A DNA stretch of 64,000 nt from positions 47,128 to 111,127 of the forward strand of contig CAZFER010000012.1 in assembly GCA_964517495.1 (NCBI GenBank). The letters are read 5' to 3'. The position numbers and the translations under genes were made by a program. Source of the stretch: CAZFER01 sp964517495 (GTDB lineage Bacteria; Hinthialibacterota; Hinthialibacteria; Hinthialibacterales; Hinthialibacteraceae). The first letter of the stretch is position 1; each line of letters begins with the position of its first letter. A model generated the notes under the pieces. That model saw only the letters and a program-made list of their open reading frames with translations, was not told where the DNA came from and searched no databases. Positions 19,039-28,029 of the stretch are shown here, one piece after another.

Positions 19039-19152
19039 TTGTCAATCTTATTTTTGCTATAGGGAATCTTCGCTTTCCATCTTCATAAATTTTTAAAATT
19101 CGTAATAATATAAGGTGTATGGATTTTCATTTCAACAATGGAGTTTGACTTC

Positions 19153-19761
19153 ATGCATCTAACTGACGGCGTGGTTTCCATGCCCACGATTGTTGGCGGA
19201 TTCACATTGGCTGCCGCGGCCTGCGCCTGGTCTGCGTACAAGATAAAGGATGAGGAAATTCCCCGAATTGCGGTATTTACCGCCGCTTTTTTTGTGGCGT
19301 CTTCCATCCATTTCAAGGTAGGAGTATCCAGTGTTCATCTAATTTTCAATGGTTTGATGGGAGTGGTTTTGGGGCGGCGTGCTTTTTTGGCGATTGTGGC
19401 CGGGCTTTTTTTGCAAACCGCTCTATCGGTTCATGTTGGATTTTCGGTGTTGGGGGTTAATGCCTGTATTTTTGGGATTCCCGCGATGTTGGTTTGGCCG
19501 ATTTATGGGTGGTTGCAGGCCAAGGCAAATGACAAGTGGCATTTTGCCATTGGTGCATTAGGCGGAGCGTTGGGAGTATTATTGGCTGCCACGTTGTTTA
19601 TGATGGTTCTGTGGGAACAAGGTGATACATTTCATACCTGGGCGCAGTTCATTTTCGTTTTGCATTTACCGCTTATGATCTTGGAAGGAATTGTGACAGG
19701 CTTTACGGTTCAATTCCTGGAGCGTGTGCAACCCGTGTTAATAAAAGGGGAAAGTGCATGA
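19153..19761 (+). CDS. ECF nickel/cobalt transporter substrate-binding component (CbiM/NikM)
   Basis: A 202-residue membrane protein. It begins MHLTDGVVSMP, the CbiM/NikM signature in which Met1-His2 coordinate the metal; the start is therefore ATG 19153. An in-frame ATG five codons upstream (19138) would bury that motif, and its ATGGAG in fact supplies the Shine-Dalgarno (GGAG, spacing 9). Six or seven hydrophobic helices follow, including AACAWSAYKI, a loop with SVHVGFSVLG and WPIYGWLQ. In the ECF complex it is the metal-specific S component, combining with the L/N, Q and O proteins encoded next. Nickel and cobalt specificity cannot be separated from sequence alone. Confidence 0.85.
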   Translation: MHLTDGVVSMPTIVGGFTLAAAACAWSAYKIKDEEIPRIAVFTAAFFVASSIHFKVGVSSVHLIFNGLMGVVLGRRAFLAIVAGLFLQTALSVHVGFSVLGVNACIFGIPAMLVWPIYGWLQAKANDKWHFAIGALGGALGVLLAATLFMMVLWEQGDTFHTWAQFIFVLHLPLMILEGIVTGFTVQFLERVQPVLIKGESA

Positions 19762-20345
19762 AACCGATTGCTTTGAGTAGCCTCTTGCTTATGCTTGCAT
19801 GTTCAATTTCTAATGCTCATCGGCTTGATTTGGCTTATTATATTGAGGAAGACCATCTGGTGATTGAAGCCTGGATGGGAGGGAATGATCCGGTTGTGGA
19901 AGGGGAAGTAACCCTTATGGATGATACCGGCAACATCCTGGCCTCAGGTGTAACGGATGAAAATGGGCGCTACCGTTGGCCCATTGAATTGATACAAAAT
20001 CTAACCGTTCAGGTTTATGCCGAGCGAGGTCATCAAAAAGCGATCGAACTAAGCGCTGATGAATTAAAGGAATTAGCAAAACAAGTTTCTGCATCCTCAT
20101 TGCCTGTCAATCAAGAGGTTGAATCAGGGACAGATGTTGTATCGAATAAAACGCATGAGTCTCAAAATACTCAACCCACTCGTTCCCATGTGCGTTCAAC
20201 ACAGGACCAGTTTGGAATGCCGGAACGCACGATTCTTGGGTTAACTTTTATCCTGGCAGCCAGTGCGGCATGGATGAGTTATCGTAATAACCAAAAACTA
20301 TCTGCGATTGAAGATGCTATACATAAAATGCGGGATAAAAACTGA
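19758..20345 (+). CDS. Accessory membrane component of ECF Ni/Co transporter (NikL/CbiN-like)
   Basis: A 195-residue protein overlapping the previous gene by the ATGA arrangement. A signal peptide (MKPIALSSLLLMLACSISNA) would leave a mature N-terminus starting with His (HRLDLAYYIEEDHL), a feature of NikL-type accessory proteins that may help bind metal. A small carboxypeptidase-regulatory-like beta domain follows (about 45-90), then a Ser/Gln/Thr-rich spacer (about 105-155) and one C-terminal helix (LGLTFILAASAAWMSY). NikL/NikN-type subunits are required for metal uptake in several ECF transporters. Assignment rests on topology and gene context more than on strong motifs. Confidence 0.7.
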   Translation: MKPIALSSLLLMLACSISNAHRLDLAYYIEEDHLVIEAWMGGNDPVVEGEVTLMDDTGNILASGVTDENGRYRWPIELIQNLTVQVYAERGHQKAIELSADELKELAKQVSASSLPVNQEVESGTDVVSNKTHESQNTQPTRSHVRSTQDQFGMPERTILGLTFILAASAAWMSYRNNQKLSAIEDAIHKMRDKN

Positions 20346-20378
20346 TATTACCCGCAAATAAAAGGATCCAATGTTTCG

Positions 20379-21137
20379 ATGAAAGCTGAACAGGAACTGC
20401 TGGCCCGGGGTGATTCGATCCTGCATCGATGGGATGCGCGTTGGAAACTGGTGGTATTGAGTGTGTTTATTTTGATTACAGCCATTGTGCACCAGGCTGG
20501 CACGGCGTTGTTGTGTTTGATTTTAAGCCTTGTTCTTCTTTTATTTGGGCAACTGCCTTTGAATGTCGTTTTAAAACGACTGGCTGTTATTCATCTTTTT
20601 TTAATCCCTTGTTTCGTCTTTTTTCCCCTAATGGTATCGGGAGAAACGTGGCAGCAGACCCGGGTGCATTTTAGCCGGGAAGGGTTTATGTTGGCGGTTT
20701 TACTTTATTTGCGGGCGGTGGCGATTGTATCCGCAACCTTGGCGCTTATATATACAACACCCATGAATCATCTATTGCGGGCAGGGGAACATTTGAAAAT
20801 TCCCCGGTTTTTCATACAAATCACCTTATTGACATACCGCTATATCTTCACGCTCGCGGATGATTTGGCTGGAATGCGCAGGGCCGTGATAACTCGAGGT
20901 TTTCGTAATCGCACAGCCATGCGGTCATACAAGATACTGGCCAACATGGTGGGATTGACGCTTATACGCAGCCTTGAGCGCACGGAGCGTGTTTATCAGG
21001 CCATGGTGTGCCGTGGATATCGCGGGTATATGTGTTCTCTGCAAACCTTTTCAACTCGATGGCCGGACGTGATAATATCGATCGTATTGATTTCTCTGAG
21101 TGTAATGCTCTTATGTATAGATCGAGTCATGTATTAA
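20379..21137 (+). CDS. ECF transporter transmembrane component (CbiQ/NikQ, EcfT)
   Basis: A 252-residue membrane protein with about five hydrophobic helices. The T-component coupling motif is present near residue 165-215 (MRRAVITRGFRNRT and VCRGYRGYM, the A-R-G and R-G boxes that contact the ATPase). It links ATP hydrolysis by the O component to the metal-binding M component. It begins 34 bases after the accessory gene; the Shine-Dalgarno AAAGGA is somewhat distant. Family identification is secure, metal specificity is from context. Confidence 0.85.
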   Translation: MKAEQELLARGDSILHRWDARWKLVVLSVFILITAIVHQAGTALLCLILSLVLLLFGQLPLNVVLKRLAVIHLFLIPCFVFFPLMVSGETWQQTRVHFSREGFMLAVLLYLRAVAIVSATLALIYTTPMNHLLRAGEHLKIPRFFIQITLLTYRYIFTLADDLAGMRRAVITRGFRNRTAMRSYKILANMVGLTLIRSLERTERVYQAMVCRGYRGYMCSLQTFSTRWPDVIISIVLISLSVMLLCIDRVMY

Positions 21138-21155
21138 AACCAAAGGAATTAACCC

Positions 21156-21905
21156 TTGAGTTGTTTGATCGAAGTTGAAGGATTGACATTTCAATATCCC
21201 ACCGGTCCTCCGGTATTAAAGGAGGTTAGTGTTCATATCAAGCATGGCGAACGTGTGGGATTGGTTGGCCCTAACGGGGCAGGCAAAACCACCCTATTTG
21301 TGATTTTATCCGGTGTAGTGGATAAATTTACAGGCTCGGTAACAGTAGCCGGTTGTGATTTAACCTCTCCGGAAGGGCGTAAGCAGGTGCATACCAAACT
21401 GGGGATTGTATTTCAAAACACCGATGATCAGCTGTTTAACTCCAGTGTTTTTGAAGATATTGCGTTTGGCCCCATGAATTTGAACTTTGATAACGAGGAG
21501 ATTCACCGCCGGGTTGATTCGGCAATGAAGGCGGTGGGTCTTTCATCCGATTTTAAGGATCGATTGCCTTTTCACCTGTCCGGAGGGGAAAAGCGGCGGG
21601 TTGCCATTGCGGGTATATTGGCGATGGAGCCCCAAGTTTTACTATTGGATGAGCCATCCAGCGATCTTGATCCCCGTGGGCGCCGTGAGTTGGTGCAAAT
21701 TCTCAACCGATTAACGATCACCCGGGTCATATCAAGCCATAATCTTGAATTTGTGCTGGAAACATGTGATCGAGTATTGGTTTTTGATGAAGGTTGTATC
21801 GTGGCAGATGGTCCCGCAGCACAAATACTTTCAAATGAAGCACTCATGCTTGATCATGGTTTGGAAGTACCTTTCAGTTTAAGAAAATCCAACTGTTTTG
21901 TTTGA
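21156..21905 (+). CDS. ECF transporter ATPase (CbiO/NikO)
   Basis: A 249-residue ABC ATPase. Walker A is GPNGAGKTT (residues about 39-47), the Q loop FQNTDDQLFN, the signature LSGGEKRRVAIAG, Walker B VLLLDEPSSDLDP and the H loop SSHNLEF. DDQLF after the Q loop is typical of EcfA/CbiO proteins. It energises the metal importer encoded immediately upstream and is likely the last gene of that operon. The start is TTG at 21156, with AAAGGA 8 bases before it. Confidence 0.92.
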   Translation: MSCLIEVEGLTFQYPTGPPVLKEVSVHIKHGERVGLVGPNGAGKTTLFVILSGVVDKFTGSVTVAGCDLTSPEGRKQVHTKLGIVFQNTDDQLFNSSVFEDIAFGPMNLNFDNEEIHRRVDSAMKAVGLSSDFKDRLPFHLSGGEKRRVAIAGILAMEPQVLLLDEPSSDLDPRGRRELVQILNRLTITRVISSHNLEFVLETCDRVLVFDEGCIVADGPAAQILSNEALMLDHGLEVPFSLRKSNCFV

Positions 21906-22054
21906 TTTTGTGAAGGAAATTCTCAAATTTAAAGTACATGATTTTAGCGGGTTGGGCTATACTTAGTGGAGTAAGGTAATACTTTGTGTTATTATCTGCG
22001 TCTAGTCCCCTTTTTCGCTGGAATTGGATGATTTTATATTGAAGGAATGGATGG

Positions 22055-23074
22055 ATGCCAGCCAATCATATTGACCTGCTGAACGAGAAAGAGATTAATA
22101 AGTCGTTTGAGAAAATAGAGCAGATGCTCTCTTCTCAAAAGGCGCGTGAATGCCTTAAAAATATCGAAGCGGAATTGGCTTTTGATATTGAAGTTTATTT
22201 ACAGCCCTTGAGAAAAGACTTAGGCGATTGCCTTGATTTGGTTGCTGATATGACCCGTGAACGGGGGACTTCAGGTAAGGAAATTCAAAGAGCGATCCCG
22301 GTTTTATCGGATTATTTGGATCCTGCCTCCAATCTTGCACGATCGCTGGTTGATGTGGAAAAGCGTATTGCCGAGAAAAAGCGGAATCATCCTGATTTTG
22401 TGATGGCTTTTAAATTGCAAGTGCTGGTCAAGCGATTTGAAGAAACATTAAAGCAACACGAGCGCTATTCACCTGAATATAATGAGATTCAACGGAAACT
22501 TGAAAACACCAAAGCCACACTGGCGGATCATACCCAAAACAAACTTCGGATTGCACAGCGTTCGCTGGCTCCGGATTTACTGGAAATGGCGCAATGGCAG
22601 TTGGAAATGAGCCGGCATCGCGAAAAAGTGTTGCGCATCAAAAAAGGTTTGTTGGATGCAGGGCGTAAACACTCGGAAGGCATCCTGCGAAAAATGGCCT
22701 CTGTCTTTCGGGAGACAGAACCAGAACTGGCGGATACGATTTTGATGCAAACTCAATCGGTGATGGCTACAGGCGAACTTCCCGCCAATCCAGGGCAGAA
22801 ACCACTTCCAAAAAACCTGGCTGAATATCGAGAAGAAATTCAAGCACAAAGCAATCGATTGATGTCTTTTGATAACCGTTTGAAATCGTGCATGGAACAG
22901 TTGCATAAGTTGATGGCCTTTGAACAAGCGATCTTTAATACCTATGGCGAGAAACTGCGTGAACGAGGGATTCAATTTGAGAAAAAACCCAAGATTGAAA
23001 AATCGGGTACGGGAATTGGTATTAATAAGCCAAGACAAGGCACCCGGATGGTTTCACGCCACGGGAAACGATGA
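22055..23074 (+). CDS. Hypothetical coiled-coil protein
   Basis: A 339-residue, highly charged protein that I do not recognise. It has no signal peptide or membrane helix. Long heptad-like stretches (about residues 60-290; for example LVKRFEETLKQHERYS and YREEIQAQSNRLMSFD) predict coiled coil. The C-terminus is basic and glycine-rich (GTGIGINKPRQGTRMVSRHGKR). It stands alone between the metal importer and the GlmU-like gene, with about 150 bases on its 5' side and 305 on its 3' side. Codon use is like neighbouring core genes, so it is probably expressed. No function can be offered. Confidence 0.65.
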   Translation: MPANHIDLLNEKEINKSFEKIEQMLSSQKARECLKNIEAELAFDIEVYLQPLRKDLGDCLDLVADMTRERGTSGKEIQRAIPVLSDYLDPASNLARSLVDVEKRIAEKKRNHPDFVMAFKLQVLVKRFEETLKQHERYSPEYNEIQRKLENTKATLADHTQNKLRIAQRSLAPDLLEMAQWQLEMSRHREKVLRIKKGLLDAGRKHSEGILRKMASVFRETEPELADTILMQTQSVMATGELPANPGQKPLPKNLAEYREEIQAQSNRLMSFDNRLKSCMEQLHKLMAFEQAIFNTYGEKLRERGIQFEKKPKIEKSGTGIGINKPRQGTRMVSRHGKR

Positions 23075-23170
23075 AAATGAAAAAGTCGTGTGATATAGAC
23101 AGAGCCATGCCCTTGCCCTTTTTGCATGATTGAAGGGAATTCTTCTCATTTCTTATCAAATTATCAGAAA

Positions 23171-23204
23171 CCGGCTCCGCGGGAGCGTCACCCTCCCTGT
23201 CACC
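23171..23204. repeat. REP-like GC-rich palindrome in intergenic 23075-23379
   Basis: GCTCC-GCG-GGAGC (23174-23186), followed by a CACCCTCCCTGTCACC segment, is a GC-rich island in an otherwise ordinary 305-base spacer. Read on the minus strand it encodes EGDAPAEP, the peptide signature I associate with dispersed GEAPAEP palindromes in planctomycete-like genomes. Only one copy is visible here, so its repeat nature is inferred. The rest of the spacer is featureless apart from a weak GC-rich segment before a T run near 23355. Confidence 0.35.
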
Positions 23205-23379
23205 AAACATAAGGTATGCCACCCATAGGGCAGACACACAGTCCGATAAGAAGACAATTATTTCACATGGCTTGACCAAGAGGAGTTAGGGGAATTAAAA
23301 TTGTTCTTTTAGTCTGGAATAATCAATCAGGCCGTGGGTATACTGCGGGCTGTTTTTTTGTGAAAAGCAGGCGATTTAT

Positions 23380-24432
23380 ATGGCACAAAAATCATTATCA
23401 TCTATCATTTTAGCAGCGGGAGATGGCACGCGTTTACGTTCTCAAGTTCCCAAATCATTACACCGTATTTGCGGCCGCCCCATGATCGTCCATATCTTAA
23501 GGTCCATTGAGGGGTTTATTGATCATAAAAACGTGGTGGTTGTCGGTTTTGCTAACGAATTAGTCAAAGAAGCATTGAAGGATTTCAAAATCGACTTTGC
23601 GTTACAGGAAAAGCGGTTGGGAACCGGTCATGCCGTATTATGCACCAAAACGCAGTTTGAAGAGTGTGATGGCGATGTATTGGTATTAGTGGGTGATGCC
23701 CCATTATTAACCCGGGCAACCTTGGAAAAACTTATTGACCGGCATCGCCACCAGGATGCCTCAGCTACGGTTTTGACGACCAAAATGAAAAGGCCAGCAG
23801 GATATGGCCGGATTTTGAGGCATCAGGATCATACGGTATTATCGATTGTTGAAGACAAAGACGCCAATATATATGAAAAGAAGATAACTGAAATAAATAC
23901 AGGTACTTATGTATTTGATTGCAAAGATCTATTTGAAGCATTGGCCAAAGTTGAACCGAACAATGAGCAGGGTGAATATTACCTGACGGATGTGATCCAT
24001 ATTATGGTCAATGAGAAAAAGCGAGTGGAAGCTTATATTTCCAAAGATCCCGCTGAAACGATGGGAATTAATAACCGGGTACAGTTCGCAAAAGCCGAAC
24101 GTATTATGCGGGATCGGATTCTAGAGCGCTTGATGCTTTCGGGAGTTACTATTGTTGATCCATCCAATACATTTATTGATGATAGTGTGAGTATCGGGAT
24201 TGATTCAATTATTCAACCTAATACACATATATTTGGAAAGACTGAAATTGAGGATGGGTGTGAAATTGGCCCCATGACACAAATATATGATTGTAAAATA
24301 AGTAAGGGATGCCGGGTGAACAGTTCTTATCTTCGTGGGTGCAGTATTCCCCCCGGAATGAGCATTGGTCCTTTTGCCAATTTGCAGCATGGCGAAATTG
24401 TTTATGCCCAGCCATTTGTAAATAAAGAATAA
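23380..24432 (+). CDS. UDP-N-acetylglucosamine pyrophosphorylase-like protein (short GlmU)
   Basis: A 350-residue nucleotidyltransferase. The N-terminal pyrophosphorylase domain has the sugar-nucleotide signature LAAGDGTRLRSQVPKSL, plus LVGDAPLL, KRPAGYGRI and EINTGTYVF. From about residue 255 it shows left-handed beta-helix hexapeptides (IGIDSIIQPNTHIFG). Bifunctional GlmU is about 450 residues; here the helix is cut short and the acetyltransferase active-site region is absent. It therefore probably makes UDP-GlcNAc from GlcNAc-1-P and leaves acetylation to another enzyme. It sits upstream of rplY and pth as glmU does in many genomes, but the usual intervening prs is missing. Confidence 0.8.
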   Translation: MAQKSLSSIILAAGDGTRLRSQVPKSLHRICGRPMIVHILRSIEGFIDHKNVVVVGFANELVKEALKDFKIDFALQEKRLGTGHAVLCTKTQFEECDGDVLVLVGDAPLLTRATLEKLIDRHRHQDASATVLTTKMKRPAGYGRILRHQDHTVLSIVEDKDANIYEKKITEINTGTYVFDCKDLFEALAKVEPNNEQGEYYLTDVIHIMVNEKKRVEAYISKDPAETMGINNRVQFAKAERIMRDRILERLMLSGVTIVDPSNTFIDDSVSIGIDSIIQPNTHIFGKTEIEDGCEIGPMTQIYDCKISKGCRVNSSYLRGCSIPPGMSIGPFANLQHGEIVYAQPFVNKE

Positions 24433-24486
24433 AAATTCTATTGTGAAACATGGAATATTTTCCATTGGAACGAACTGGAGGCAACC

Positions 24487-25143
24487 ATGAAACAGGTGGA
24501 TGTTAAAGTCCAAAAACGTGAGCTATCTGGCAAAGGAAGCGCACGAGCGTCGCGCCGTGCCGGCAGAATTCCAGCCATTGTATATGGTGGAAAAGATCAA
24601 CCCATATCGGTATCGGTTGATCGCTTGGAGATGGAACGGGCGCTCAAACACAGTAGTGGTGAATCGGAAAATATCATTGTGAATGTTTTGTATGAAGATA
24701 ATGATACAAAAGATTTTACCATTGTGCGGGAAACGCAGCATGATCCCCTTAGTGGCGAGTTGGAGCATCTGGATTTTTTCAGAATTTCGGTTGACAAAAA
24801 GATTGCTACAACCGTTGCTCTTCACCCTGCAGGTGCCGCCAAAGGGGTGAAAGAGGGGGGGGTGTTTGAATTGATTTTACGGGAAGTGGAAGTTGAATGT
24901 TTACCTTTGGAAATCCCAAATTACATTGAATTTGATGTATCAAACTTGGAAATTGGTGAAACTCTCCATGTTTCAGATATTCCGGAAAATCCCCTATACA
25001 CTATCCTGACCGCTCCTGAACGTACTATCGCATCAATCACCAAACCAGAAAGTGAGAAAACACCTACGGAAGAACTCGAAGAAGGCGCTGAAGAAGGGGC
25101 GGAAGAAGGAACTGAAGAGGCGAGCGAAGAGTCTGAAGGGTAA
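24487..25143 (+). CDS. rplY: 50S ribosomal protein L25 (Ctc/TL5 form)
   Basis: A 218-residue protein. The N-terminal 5S-rRNA-binding domain (residues 1-92) has the L25 motifs GKGSARASRRAGRIPAIVYG and VNVLYEDNDTKDFTI. A TL5-type C-terminal domain follows (about 100-185, with GAAKGVKEGGVFE and PNYIEFDVSNLEIGETLHVSDI). It ends in a strongly acidic Glu-rich tail of about 30 residues, a common variant. GGAGG lies 6 bases before the ATG. L25 binds 5S rRNA in the central protuberance. pth follows after 15 bases. Confidence 0.93.
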   Translation: MKQVDVKVQKRELSGKGSARASRRAGRIPAIVYGGKDQPISVSVDRLEMERALKHSSGESENIIVNVLYEDNDTKDFTIVRETQHDPLSGELEHLDFFRISVDKKIATTVALHPAGAAKGVKEGGVFELILREVEVECLPLEIPNYIEFDVSNLEIGETLHVSDIPENPLYTILTAPERTIASITKPESEKTPTEELEEGAEEGAEEGTEEASEESEG

Positions 25144-25158
25144 ACGGGCGATTTTACC

Positions 25159-25716
25159 GTGTGGTGTATGCTTGGTTTAGGAAATCCGGGAACGCGGTAT
25201 CAGAATACCCGTCATAATGTCGGGTTTGAAGTGATTGACCGCCTATCCCATGAATGGAATATACCTGTCAATCAAAAAGGTCCCAATTTTTATTTTGGAT
25301 CAGGGGATTTTAAAGAAATCCCCATTTTGTTGGTAAAACCACAAACTTATATGAATCGATCAGGCGCCACGTTCATGCGTTTAATGCGCGAAGCTGAGAT
25401 ATCGCCGGAAGAAACCCTGGTGATCCATGATGATTTCAACATAGATTTAGGCACCCTTCGTTTGCGTCGAAAGGGGAGCCATGGTGGTCATAATGGTTTA
25501 CGATCGATTCTCGAGGCGGCAGGAACGCAGGATATACCTCGTTTGCGTATCGGTATTGGTGATGCTCAACGTGGGGACCGGATTGATTATGTATTAAGTC
25601 CATTTCGACAAGCGGAACGCAAGGTCTTGTATGAAACGGTGGAACGGGCCGTGGATGCAATCGAAATACTTTTGTTAGAGGGTTTTGAGAAATCCATGAA
25701 TCAATTCAATCGTTGA
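25159..25716 (+). CDS. pth: Peptidyl-tRNA hydrolase
   Basis: A 185-residue enzyme of normal length. LGLGNPGTRYQNTRHNVGFEVID carries the substrate Asn and catalytic His of the family, followed by KPQTYMNRSG, VIHDDFNIDLG with the catalytic Asp, and GSHGGHNGLRSI. Pth frees tRNA from peptides released prematurely from the ribosome. The start is GTG 25159 (MWCMLGLG); ATG 25168 is equally compatible with the family start, and neither has a strong Shine-Dalgarno. It follows rplY in the conserved L25-Pth order. Confidence 0.94.
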   Translation: MWCMLGLGNPGTRYQNTRHNVGFEVIDRLSHEWNIPVNQKGPNFYFGSGDFKEIPILLVKPQTYMNRSGATFMRLMREAEISPEETLVIHDDFNIDLGTLRLRRKGSHGGHNGLRSILEAAGTQDIPRLRIGIGDAQRGDRIDYVLSPFRQAERKVLYETVERAVDAIEILLLEGFEKSMNQFNR

Positions 25717-25830
25717 TTGTACACCTCTACATCTCAGGCAATCGCAAGTATAATTACCACTAATTTGCATTGATACCTTATTTAAATTTAATTTTATAGG
25801 GTATACATTCTACATCTAAGGGAAAGGTTC

Positions 25831-27876
25831 ATGTTTACAGCTACACTCATCATTTCAGGAATTGCAGCTATCGCAGCATTGGTCGTGGTCGTCTTTCTGG
25901 CGAAAGGCGTCTTGGCGAAAGATCCGGGCAACGAGACCATGCAGGATATTTCCAATATGGTTCAAGAAGGAGCCCGGGCATTTTTGAAGAAAGAATATAC
26001 ATGGGTTTTTGGATTTGTTGTTGTTATTGCCATCCTCTTTACCATATTGCCTTCCATTCTGGAAGACATTGAATTGGGATGGCCAACAGCGCTTTCCTTT
26101 GTTTTTGGCGCGATTATGTCAGCGATCGCAGGGTATATAGGCATGTCAATCGCGACTAAAGCCAACTGCCGGACAACACAAGCCGCTCAAGAAGGTGGTT
26201 TAAAGAGCGCATTGGATGTGGCTGTCTCTGGTGGTGCGGTCATGGGGATGTCGGTCGTAGGGCTGGCATTACTAGGGCTGGTTATCGTGTATTTGGTTTC
26301 TGGCAAAAATCCGGTCATTACGAATGGTTACGCTATGGGAGCCAGTTTAATGGCGTTGTTTGCCCGTAGCGGTGGCGGAATTTTCACCAAAGGGGCGGAC
26401 ATGGGCGCTGATTTGGTGGGAAAAGTGGAAGCGGGAATCCCCGAAGATGATCCACGCAATCCAGCCGTTATTGCAGATAACGTCGGTGACAATGTCGGTG
26501 ACGTGGCTGGTTTGGGCGCTGATTTATTTGAATCTTATGTTGAAGCCATTATCGCATCCATGGCCATTGCGGCTGTGCGGGTTACTGTGGGGAATGCACC
26601 GGAAGTGTTGTTGGTTATTCCATTTGCGATTGCCGCTATTGGAATGCTCGCGTCAATTGCAGGTGTGATGTACGTTAAACAGATCGGATCAACTAATCCT
26701 CAGGGTGCGTTGATGGGTGGCACGTATATCAGTGGAATTTTAACCATTGTTGTGAGTGGAATTGTGGTTTACATTATCGGTGAACCCTGGGAAGTTGATG
26801 GAACAGCTTACAGTAAAATGGCGCCTTTCTATGTTTCGGTTATTGGTGTCATAACAGGTATGATTATCGGATTTATAAGTGAATATTATACCTCATCAAA
26901 ATATAAACCCGTAAAAAAATTGGCGGAGAATTCACAAAGTGGCCCCGCGATTACAGTTATAGATGGCATTGCGGTTGGAATGGAAAGTACAGCCATACCC
27001 GTCATCGTTCTTGCCATCGCAATTTTGGCCTCGTTTGAATTAGCTGGTTTTTATGGTGTGGCGATGGCCGCCTTGGGTATGCTGGCAACAACTGGGATGG
27101 TGGTTACCGTGGATTCATACGGACCCATTGCGGATAACGCCGGAGGTATTGCTGAAATGGCGGGATTGGATCCTTCGGTTCGGGGAATTACGGATAATCT
27201 TGATTCCGTTGGAAATACAACCGCTGCAATCGGGAAGGGATTTGCCATCGGATCAGCGGCTTTCGCGGCGATCGGATTGGTTTCCGCGTTCCTGGTTTCC
27301 GCTCAAATAGCAGCCGAAATCGTTACCCTGATCAATGTCAAAGTGATTGCAGGATTGCTGCTTGGTGGTATGCTCCCTTATTTCTTCGCGGCTAAATTAT
27401 TCCGTGCCGTCTCAAGAGCGGCTTATACCATGATAGATGAAGTCCGACGCCAGTTCAAAGAAAGACCAGGCATCATGCAGGGTACAGAAAAACCGGATTC
27501 CGCCCGTTGTGTGGAAATCAGCACAGATAGTGCGATTAAAGGGATGCTATTACCTGGAACTATCGCCATTATCGTTCCACCGCTCATTGGTTTTGGTATA
27601 GGCGCTGAAGCCTTGGCTGGTGTGTTATTGGGAACACTTATTTCAGGTTTGGTTGTGGGTATCCAGGCTGCCAACAGTGGTGGTGCAATGGATAATGCCA
27701 AAAAGTATATCGAAGAAGGCAACTTTGGCGGAAAAGGGTCAGATACCCATAAGGCTGCCGTAGTAGGTGACACGGTTGGTGATCCTCTCAAGGATACAGT
27801 CGGGCCTTCAATCAATATCCTAATCAAGTTGATGGCAGTCATTTCGCTTGTTTTAGCTCCGCTTTTGATAGTATAA
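25831..27876 (+). CDS. hppA: Membrane-bound proton/sodium-translocating pyrophosphatase
   Basis: A 681-residue integral membrane enzyme with about sixteen hydrophobic helices. The pyrophosphate-binding motifs are intact: GADLVGKVEAGIPEDDPRNP, ADNVGDNVGDVAG, and near the C-terminus GDTVGDPLKDTVGPSINI. GNTTAAIGKG has Ala at the position that is Lys in K+-independent enzymes, so this should be the K+-dependent type. It couples PPi hydrolysis to ion export; Na+ versus H+ cannot be fixed by eye. It is monocistronic, with a strong terminator after it. Confidence 0.95.
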   Translation: MFTATLIISGIAAIAALVVVVFLAKGVLAKDPGNETMQDISNMVQEGARAFLKKEYTWVFGFVVVIAILFTILPSILEDIELGWPTALSFVFGAIMSAIAGYIGMSIATKANCRTTQAAQEGGLKSALDVAVSGGAVMGMSVVGLALLGLVIVYLVSGKNPVITNGYAMGASLMALFARSGGGIFTKGADMGADLVGKVEAGIPEDDPRNPAVIADNVGDNVGDVAGLGADLFESYVEAIIASMAIAAVRVTVGNAPEVLLVIPFAIAAIGMLASIAGVMYVKQIGSTNPQGALMGGTYISGILTIVVSGIVVYIIGEPWEVDGTAYSKMAPFYVSVIGVITGMIIGFISEYYTSSKYKPVKKLAENSQSGPAITVIDGIAVGMESTAIPVIVLAIAILASFELAGFYGVAMAALGMLATTGMVVTVDSYGPIADNAGGIAEMAGLDPSVRGITDNLDSVGNTTAAIGKGFAIGSAAFAAIGLVSAFLVSAQIAAEIVTLINVKVIAGLLLGGMLPYFFAAKLFRAVSRAAYTMIDEVRRQFKERPGIMQGTEKPDSARCVEISTDSAIKGMLLPGTIAIIVPPLIGFGIGAEALAGVLLGTLISGLVVGIQAANSGGAMDNAKKYIEEGNFGGKGSDTHKAAVVGDTVGDPLKDTVGPSINILIKLMAVISLVLAPLLIV

Positions 27877-27901
27877 TTATCCAGTCAATAAACGGATTCT
27901 G

Positions 27902-27940
27902 ACCGGCCATGATGGATAGCTCCTCATGGCCGGTTTTATC
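27902..27940 (+). terminator. Intrinsic terminator of hppA
   Basis: ACCGGCCATGA (27902-27912) pairs perfectly with TCATGGCCGGT (27924-27934) and runs into TTTTATC. The 11-bp GC-rich stem with a T tract, 25 bases after the stop codon, is a textbook factor-independent terminator. Confidence 0.85.
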
Positions 27941-28029
27941 GTACGTTATTATTTTGGCCGGTCTTTTTGGATTGATTTCTGAATGCCACGATGAAATAAA
28001 ATTAAATCGTATCAATCATAACCCTTGCC

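Noticed and set aside
18778..19152. Cobalamin or nickel-cobalt riboswitch before the metal importer
   Set aside because: I could not find the conserved boxes of either class; only the palindrome stands out.
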